10,760 bases of DNA. Source: Acidimicrobiales bacterium. GTDB lineage: Bacteria; Actinomycetota; Acidimicrobiia; Acidimicrobiales; JABEUL01. Position 1 is the stretch's first letter. Each line of letters opens with the position of its first letter. The notes below the pieces were generated by a model that saw nothing but the letters and a program-made list of their open reading frames with translations, was not told the origin of the DNA and searched no databases. The position numbers and the translations under genes are program-made. Below, in pieces: positions 5,001-10,760 of this stretch. Where the stretch lies: assembly GCA_027451605.1 (NCBI GenBank), contig DAIDJA010000031.1:1-10760 (forward strand). The letters are read 5' to 3'.

Positions 5001-7814
5001 GTGTTTAGCGAAGTACCTTATGTAGTTATAGCCATAGTAGTATCTGATCCGGGAGAGTACTTTAAAGAATGCCTCAGTGCCGCAGTAACACAAACATATG
5101 AGAATACCTCACTATTAATCTTAGATACGGGTGTTGAATCTGTAGCATCATTGGTAGCCGATATTGCTCCGAATGCGTATTACAAGAAACTGCCAGTAGG
5201 GACGGGATACCCCAAAGCGGCGAATAAGGTTTTGCAGAGCGTACAGGGTGCCACTCATTTGTTATTTATCCACGACGATGCTGTTTTGGAGCCTAATACA
5301 ACAAAGCTATTGTTGGAGGGTTCCTATATGTATAACTGCGGTATCGCCGGGCCAAAAGTGGTGGATATGGAAGATAATAATAAGCTGCTTTCCGTGGGTT
5401 TTTTGACAGACAGATTCATGGTTCCAGTATCAATCTCAGAACCCGAAGAAATCGATCAAGGTCAGTACGATCAAGTGCGAGAAGTTGTTGCAGTAGACGG
5501 GGCTGCGATTTTAATCAGGTCTGACCTCTTTAAAGCCCTAAAAGGGTTTGACCAGGGACTTTCGCTCTTCGCTGAAGACATCGACATCTGTGTGCGCGCC
5601 AAAGCTACGGGTGCAACGGTTTATGTACTGCCTGAGGCCAGAGTGTTTCATATGGCTGCAATTTCAAAACAGATGCGAAACCCAACGACAATCGGATTTA
5701 GGAATGGATTTGAGGCGTTGCGTTACGGAGAGATTAAAACCATGCTTGGCGTTTACAGCTTGCCGCGTGCAATTTGGTTATTTTTAGTAATAATTTGTCT
5801 GTCGACTATCGAGATTGTTGGCTCATATCTGGTCAAAAAAACGGCTCGGGCCGAATCTGTCTTGAGAGTTTTATTGGCGACATTTGCGTCCATGGGTTCA
5901 ATCTTTAAACAACGAAACGATATTGCTACTTATAAGACCGTCACTGACAAGCATCTACAGGCTATGCAAATAAAATCATTCGGGCGAGTCAGACGAATCG
6001 TAGAAGCTAGGAATAAGGGACGTGGACTTCTCTTTGATAAAGCAGCGGTACGAACTTTGTCGATCATAGTTATAGCCGTTATTTTTTTCTTTATTGCTTT
6101 AAGAGATTCGCTTTTTTATGGATTTATATCCAATAATAAATATATTACTGCAACACCCATAAGTTTGATTGGTAGTTTCTTTTTAACTGGAAACCATGTA
6201 GAACCGGCCTTGGTTGTAGGTTCGGGTAATCTTGTGCTTGGATTGGTCGGTATTATCTGTTTTAATTCAACAAGTGTCGCTCTTTTGGTAGTTATGTTAT
6301 TTCTTGCATATTTAACCGGTAAAAATACGGTAACTTTAGTTGACCTTTTAGTAGGTCGCGATGGAGTCAAATCTTCTATCCGCCTTACGATAACCTTGGG
6401 CCTATTTCTGACTATACCACTTTTATTGTCTGCATTTAATGCCGGCGATGTCGCATTTTTGGCAATTACATCATTAATTCCGTGGATGATTTGTAAGATG
6501 TTAAATGGATCGAAAGTCACCTTAAGTAGTGCTATCGGCTCGACTGCAATTGTCTATCTTGCGACTGGATTTAATTTTTATGCACCCATTGTGCTGATCG
6601 TAGTGGGATTAATTATATGCATTTATATATTGGTTGCGCCAATTAACGACTCACCAGAATATGGTGATCAAATCAATAAGCGTAGCTTCAGTTCCGTCAT
6701 ACAAAGATACCTGACTCGGGTACTGGTCCCGTCAATCGCCGCTATGGGCCTATCGATTCCCTGGACACTATATGCCTATGAAAATCTTATTCATAATCGT
6801 TTGTTTAACCATTTAGACAGTTCGATTTCTCTTCATAATCTTGTGATCGGTGGTGACGCCGGTTATCTTTTAATAATTGCCTTAGTTTTTAGTTTGATTT
6901 CATTGGTGTTTATGGGTGGAAGAACCTTTATTTTGACATCAATGGGGTTTTTTCTTTTGATCCCAACTCTGGCATTGAAAGTGGTTTGCGAGAAGGGATA
7001 TTTTGTAAGTTTGCCGGTTGATATTTTTAACGCTATAGTTTTCGTTAGTTTAATTTTAATTTTTGTGGGTGTTTCTGAAGTATTCGTCGCAGAGCTGAAT
7101 TCCAGAAAGTTCAGCTGGATTCATGGTACGGTGGCGATAGTAGTAGTGGTAATGTTTTCGGTGTTTGTATCAGTTATACCGCAGGATCTAAGTGGCAACT
7201 CCGATATCCCTATAGGTATTGCAAATAACTTACCGGCAACGGTTTTAAATTCGACTAAAAACGCGGTGTATGTTGATGCCAGGTTTGGAAGCTTTGATTT
7301 TACGGATTCACAGGCCAGCTATAAATTCAGTAATACTTCCGGCTTTTATATGTATTCGGGAAACAAAAGTTACAGTTCAATTCAGGGTTTCAATAACAGT
7401 GCTGCAGATAAAATTAAATCGGTCTTCAACGAAATTTCACAAAATAACATAAATGATGCAGGAGTACAATTAAGTTCATTAAACATAGGTTGGGTGATAA
7501 TTGAAATATCAACCCAAACAAAATCCATCCAAGTGCATAATTTAATCTCCGGATTTAATTCTCAGCGTGATCTGCAGTCTTTTAATAGCGGAAGTTATAA
7601 TTTACTGATCTATAAAAATTTGGAAGCATCAAAGAGTCGGGTTCAGTCGCACTATATTGCCTCAAATTTTAAATTAGCTTCTGTTAAAATTACGATCGTC
7701 AACTTTATCATGGTGGTACTTTTCGCCGGCTTGATTTTAATTGGTCTTTCGGATATCATTCGCAGAAATTATGTAAAAGTCGAACCCGGCGAAACGAACC
7801 CCGATGAAATCTAA
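5001..7814 (+). CDS. Large membrane GT2 glycosyltransferase with polytopic and extracytoplasmic C-terminal domains
   Basis: A 937-residue fusion. Residues 5-235 form a GT-A family 2 domain: VVIAIVVSDPGEY at the start, the metal-binding DD at 92-93 in FIHDDAVLEP, VDGAAILIRSDLF, the acceptor-side FAEDIDICVRA (190-200) and His217. Residues 256-275 and then about 352-726 carry roughly ten or more hydrophobic segments. About 727-893 is a polar extracytoplasmic domain, and 895-918 is a last membrane helix with a short cytoplasmic tail. The arrangement suggests sugar transfer at the cytoplasmic face coupled to export, or transfer to an outer acceptor. The polytopic part recalls GT-C membrane glycosyltransferases, but I see no catalytic motif that proves it. 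GTG at 5001 is the only reasonable start. It lacks a well-spaced Shine-Dalgarno, and a TANNNT element (TATTGT, 4985-4990) would give a nearly leaderless transcript. The DUF5719-like gene follows directly. Substrate unknown. Confidence 0.85.
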   Translation: MFSEVPYVVIAIVVSDPGEYFKECLSAAVTQTYENTSLLILDTGVESVASLVADIAPNAYYKKLPVGTGYPKAANKVLQSVQGATHLLFIHDDAVLEPNTTKLLLEGSYMYNCGIAGPKVVDMEDNNKLLSVGFLTDRFMVPVSISEPEEIDQGQYDQVREVVAVDGAAILIRSDLFKALKGFDQGLSLFAEDIDICVRAKATGATVYVLPEARVFHMAAISKQMRNPTTIGFRNGFEALRYGEIKTMLGVYSLPRAIWLFLVIICLSTIEIVGSYLVKKTARAESVLRVLLATFASMGSIFKQRNDIATYKTVTDKHLQAMQIKSFGRVRRIVEARNKGRGLLFDKAAVRTLSIIVIAVIFFFIALRDSLFYGFISNNKYITATPISLIGSFFLTGNHVEPALVVGSGNLVLGLVGIICFNSTSVALLVVMLFLAYLTGKNTVTLVDLLVGRDGVKSSIRLTITLGLFLTIPLLLSAFNAGDVAFLAITSLIPWMICKMLNGSKVTLSSAIGSTAIVYLATGFNFYAPIVLIVVGLIICIYILVAPINDSPEYGDQINKRSFSSVIQRYLTRVLVPSIAAMGLSIPWTLYAYENLIHNRLFNHLDSSISLHNLVIGGDAGYLLIIALVFSLISLVFMGGRTFILTSMGFFLLIPTLALKVVCEKGYFVSLPVDIFNAIVFVSLILIFVGVSEVFVAELNSRKFSWIHGTVAIVVVVMFSVFVSVIPQDLSGNSDIPIGIANNLPATVLNSTKNAVYVDARFGSFDFTDSQASYKFSNTSGFYMYSGNKSYSSIQGFNNSAADKIKSVFNEISQNNINDAGVQLSSLNIGWVIIEISTQTKSIQVHNLISGFNSQRDLQSFNSGSYNLLIYKNLEASKSRVQSHYIASNFKLASVKITIVNFIMVVLFAGLILIGLSDIIRRNYVKVEPGETNPDEI

Positions 7815-7817
7815 GGA
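7813..7817 (+). promoter_or_regulatory. Ribosome-binding site AAGGA for the DUF5719-like gene
   Basis: AAGGA starts within the TAA stop (7812-7814) of the GT2 gene and lies 9 bases before TTG at 7827. It decides that TTG start and points to coupled translation of the pair. Confidence 0.6.
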
Positions 7818-7826
7818 TTGTAGCAA

Positions 7827-9233
7827 TTGAGCCCCGTCAACAAAAAGTATCTTATTTTAATAATCGTAGTAGCCATGGCCGTCACAGTGAGTGCATTAAC
7901 GATGATGATACCGGTTTCAACAGGCTCTCAGAATAGTACCGAAGCTTTTAATAATCTTGAAGGCGCCTCTACAAATTCTTTGTCATCAAGTTGGTATTGT
8001 TTCGACTTTAATGGTATTTATAGTCAAAATATTCAAACCGATTTATTGCTGTCAAGTTTCAACAATCACGTGGTGTCGGGCAATTATGAATTTTATTTTG
8101 CTTCCGGCAACTCCCAAGTGACGGGCTTCACGCTCGGGGCTAAATCATTTAATGTTACGAATGTTAATTCGCTTGTCAAGAATCCTGTCGTGGCCGTTGC
8201 GGTAAATGTAAATGGCGGTGGAGTTGCCGTTGAAATGCAGGTTCAGTCAGCAAATTTCGTTAAATATGTAGGTTGCTCTCCGGCGGTAAGTAGCTTTGCA
8301 ATATCTTCTGGAGGAGCCACCGGCCTAGGTAATAACTGTGATACCGTTATATTGAATCCAACCTCGCAGCCTGCAGTAGTTGATATCCAAGTATTTACGA
8401 CTTCAGGCGTTCAGTATCCCACTCAATTGCAAGGGTTGGTTGTACCCGCTAATGGAATTGGTATTGAAGATCTGTCTCAACTGGTTCCGAACCAGAGTAT
8501 CGAATTTCTTCGCGTCTACACGCCGTCGGGTGCATCAGATATCACTATGTCAACAATTAGTTATACTGCAGGCAATGTACTATATGAGCCGGGATTTTAT
8601 GAAAACTTTAACAGAGTGACATTTGCTGCAGCTACAAATGTCGGAAATCAAGTTTTGACACTTATTAACCCGACGCAAAAGTCCGTGCATGTGACCATTA
8701 ATCCTATTTTACAGGGTCTGAATTCTGTTCGGGTAGGTGAAACAGTTTCTGCCGGGAGTGCTCTGAATATCAGCCTACCGCAGCTAACACAAATCCCGGC
8801 AGGAACAAATTATGGCCTACGCTTAGATTTAAAATCAAGTATCTTTGCATGGATATACTGCCCGGGTCCGGGAGTTCTGGACTATCCCTATCCGGATTTA
8901 GCGTCGAATTACGCCATTCCGATTCTTGAAAACAACTATATCGCGGGTCAAATACTCTTGGATTCAGCTGACAATGCTTCAGTAAATTTTAAGGCTCATC
9001 TTCTGTTCCCTTTTAGAGCTCCACTACCGGCTTCAAGGGCGACCCATCTAAACGGAACTTTGATGAGTGCACCACCTATAATGCAGGTATTTAGCTCTTC
9101 GGGGGATTCCTCGTTAGTCAATTTTGAGACGCCTCTTGCACTAACGGTAGCTACCAAAAAAGGTGTAATTCCGGATTTAATTGTACCCGGCGCTTCAGGG
9201 ATGCAACTATTGCCGGTACAAGTTAGTTCATGA
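7827..9233 (+). CDS. Membrane-anchored extracytoplasmic protein, DUF5719-like
   Basis: A 468-residue protein with an N-terminal signal anchor (basic NKK at 5-7, hydrophobic 8-28, no lipobox) and the rest predicted outside the membrane as beta-rich, Ser/Asn/Val-rich domains. SSWYCF at 54-59 and WIYCPGPG at 342-349 recall the actinobacterial DUF5719 family, which is often encoded beside large GT2 glycosyltransferases. The assignment is from memory of the family's look. Two similar modules can be seen: VILNPTSQPAVVDIQVF (174-190) through LSQLVPNQ, and TLINPTQKSVHVTINP (278-293) through LPQLTQIPAG. These are probably tandem immunoglobulin-like folds. There are only four cysteines (58, 150, 171, 345), enough for two disulfides. 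The TTG start is supported by AAGGA overlapping the upstream stop, and the gap is 12 bases. It is likely a partner of the GT2 protein in glycan assembly or display. No enzymatic motif is seen. Confidence 0.75.
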   Translation: MSPVNKKYLILIIVVAMAVTVSALTMMIPVSTGSQNSTEAFNNLEGASTNSLSSSWYCFDFNGIYSQNIQTDLLLSSFNNHVVSGNYEFYFASGNSQVTGFTLGAKSFNVTNVNSLVKNPVVAVAVNVNGGGVAVEMQVQSANFVKYVGCSPAVSSFAISSGGATGLGNNCDTVILNPTSQPAVVDIQVFTTSGVQYPTQLQGLVVPANGIGIEDLSQLVPNQSIEFLRVYTPSGASDITMSTISYTAGNVLYEPGFYENFNRVTFAAATNVGNQVLTLINPTQKSVHVTINPILQGLNSVRVGETVSAGSALNISLPQLTQIPAGTNYGLRLDLKSSIFAWIYCPGPGVLDYPYPDLASNYAIPILENNYIAGQILLDSADNASVNFKAHLLFPFRAPLPASRATHLNGTLMSAPPIMQVFSSSGDSSLVNFETPLALTVATKKGVIPDLIVPGASGMQLLPVQVSS

Positions 9234-9268
9234 CGGTTGCAAAATTTTTGACAAACTGTCGCCGGTGA

Positions 9269-10760
9269 CTACTTGTCTCTCGTAGATGCTGCCACCGGAC
9301 TATCGCTACCCGAAGTTGCAAGCCCGCCGTTTTGGGGAGTAAAGTGCGGTATTGTTGCCGCTTTCCCGGTGTGCACCGGTCGCCCATAGGCCTCTTCAAC
9401 CAAGTTACCCACTTCTTCACCGGAGATGGTTTCTTTATCGAGAAGAGCTTTGGTGACGCGGTCGAGCCCATTTTTGTGCTTAGTCATGATCTGCATGGCA
9501 CGCTCTTCTTGTTCTTGTAAAATTCTTGAGACTTCTTCATCAACGACCCTACTGGTTGCCTCCGAATAATCACGGGAGTGCATCAGATCTTCACCCAAAA
9601 ATACGTCATGGTTGTCGCCAAAAGATAGTGGTCCGAGCCTCTCGGAAAAACCCCATTCGCGAACCATTTTGCGAGCGAGCTCGGTATTGCCTTGCAAGTC
9701 GTTGGAAGCACCAGTAGACAAATCGCCGTAGACTAAGAGCTCAGCGACCCTTCCACCCATTCTAACGGCAATACGATCTTCAATTACTTGCTTAGAATAG
9801 ATATGCCGTTCTTCGGCCGGTAGTTGCTGGGTTACACCAAGAGCCATACCTGTCGGTAATATTGTTACTTTATGTAGTGGATCTGCGTTATCCAAGACAT
9901 AGGCCAATATGGCGTGACCCGCTTCATGATAAGCTACTCGCTCTTTTTCCTCATCGGACAATACGGTAGTTTCGCGCCGCTGACCCATTAATTCGCGATC
10001 TCTGGCTGACTCAAAATCGATCATTTCAATAGTGGCTGAATTTCGTCGCACGGCGTGAAGGGCCGCTTCGTTAACAAGGTTCGCCAAGTCGGCTCCGCTT
10101 AGTCCGGGAGTACCTCTGGCTACCAGCTCCAAATCTACGTCGGTGCCTAGTTTAACGTCCTTGCAGTGTACGGCAAGTATTGGCAATCTTTCTTCCAAAT
10201 CGGGTAACGGCACCACAATTTGTCTATCAAATCGTCCCGGCCTTAGAAGCGCAAGATCCAAAATGTCCGGTCTGTTTGTTGCCGCAATCATTATTACACC
10301 CTGAGCGGGGTCGAATCCATCCATCTCCGAAAGTAATTGATTTAAAGTCTGTTCCCTTTCGTCGTGACCTCCACCGAGTCCCGCCCCACGTTTTCTTCCG
10401 ATTGAGTCTATTTCATCTATGAACACAATTGCCGGAGCTTGCTTTCTGGCAGTTTGAAATAGGTCTCTCACCCGGGATGCACCGACACCGACAAACATCT
10501 CCATGAAATCCGAACCCGTTACCGATAAAAACGGTACTCCCGCCTCACCCGCTACTGCACGCGCCAATAGAGTCTTTCCTGTCCCGGGAGGACCTACCAG
10601 TAGTAATCCCTTTGGAATTTTAGCTCCTATTTCGTTATATCGAGCGGGAGCTTTAAGAAAGTCAACAACTTCCGATATTTCAAGCTTTACTCCGCTATAT
10701 CCGGCTACGTCGGCAAAAGTTGTCTTCGGACGTTCGGATGAGTAAAGCTTAGCCTTTGAT
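9269..10760 (-). CDS. ftsH: ATP-dependent zinc metalloprotease FtsH (5' end outside window)
   Basis: Membrane-bound AAA+ protease that degrades misassembled membrane proteins and selected regulators. The reading frame is open from the stop at 9269 to the window edge, 497 codons in all, the last incomplete. The missing 5' part would encode the membrane helices and periplasmic domain (about 110-150 residues by family length). In order: [12 protein letters not shown], Walker A GPPGTGKT (10594-10571), pore motif [10 protein letters not shown], Walker B IVFIDEID, second region of homology [21 protein letters not shown], the zinc site HEAGH (9928-9914), GASNDL, and a non-conserved Ser/Pro/Gly-rich tail. 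A TTG codon at 10567 is Leu inside Walker A, not a start. The AGYxGxK form differs from the AGxDEAK of typical FtsH and may be lineage-specific. The gene converges on the DUF5719-like gene with a 35-base gap. Neighbours upstream are not visible. Confidence 0.97.
   Translation of the reverse strand, partial: SKAKLYSSERPKTTFADVAGYSGVKLEISEVVDFLKAPARYNEIGAKIPKGLLLVGPPGTGKTLLARAVAGEAGVPFLSVTGSDFMEMFVGVGASRVRDLFQTARKQAPAIVFIDEIDSIGRKRGAGLGGGHDEREQTLNQLLSEMDGFDPAQGVIMIAATNRPDILDLALLRPGRFDRQIVVPLPDLEERLPILAVHCKDVKLGTDVDLELVARGTPGLSGADLANLVNEAALHAVRRNSATIEMIDFESARDRELMGQRRETTVLSDEEKERVAYHEAGHAILAYVLDNADPLHKVTILPTGMALGVTQQLPAEERHIYSKQVIEDRIAVRMGGRVAELLVYGDLSTGASNDLQGNTELARKMVREWGFSERLGPLSFGDNHDVFLGEDLMHSRDYSEATSRVVDEEVSRILQEQEERAMQIMTKHKNGLDRVTKALLDKETISGEEVGNLVEEAYGRPVHTGKAATIPHFTPQNGGLATSGSDSPVAASTRDK

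Noticed and set aside
6116..6520. 134-codon open frame on the - strand inside the GT2 gene
   Set aside because: Antisense to a well-supported coding region, with no ribosome-binding site and no recognisable motif.
10565..10567. TTG as the FtsH start codon
   Set aside because: It encodes a Leu within [13 protein letters not shown]. The frame continues open with conserved FtsH sequence to the window edge.

Overview
The window looks like a chromosomal segment of a moderately AT-rich actinobacterium. An Acidimicrobiia-like or streamlined aquatic lineage is my best guess, but that is inference. The clues are an actinobacterial-style succinyl-DAP aminotransferase next to a short DapD, a large GT2 glycosyltransferase with many membrane segments followed by a DUF5719-like protein (a pairing I associate with Actinobacteria), and an FtsH whose N-terminal AAA motif reads DVAGYSGVK. 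There are no RNA genes, insertion sequences, phage genes or CRISPR arrays.

Left block, + strand (5-4165): dapC and dapD, two consecutive steps of the succinylase route to meso-diaminopimelate and lysine. They are followed by a GT4 glycosyltransferase and an extended-SDR nucleotide-sugar enzyme closest to GDP-6-deoxy-4-keto-mannose reductase (Rmd). The GT4 gene begins with TTG, and its ribosome-binding site overlaps the dapD stop, so at least dapD and GT4 are one transcript. A modest hairpin directly after rmd probably ends the block. The theme is envelope supply: diaminopimelate for peptidoglycan and a deoxy-sugar glycan.

Middle (4166-5000): an AT-rich 329-base gap holds a four-unit, 16-base tandem repeat. 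A small helical protein gene (118 aa) follows on the - strand. It has a near-consensus extended -10 promoter. That promoter lies inside a cluster of four short inverted repeats, three with centres exactly 16 bp apart, in the intergenic region shared with the divergent glycosyltransferase gene. This cluster is the most striking non-coding signal in the window.

Right block, + strand (5001-9233): a 937-aa membrane GT2 glycosyltransferase with an extracytoplasmic C-terminal domain, and a 468-aa membrane-anchored DUF5719-like protein. They are translationally linked (AAGGA overlapping the stop, TTG start). They probably act together in export, polymerisation or display of a surface glycan, a role not described in detail as far as I know.

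Right edge, - strand (9269-10760): most of ftsH, the membrane AAA+ zinc protease, cut by the window edge so that its N-terminal membrane part is missing. It converges on the DUF5719-like gene with a 35-base gap.
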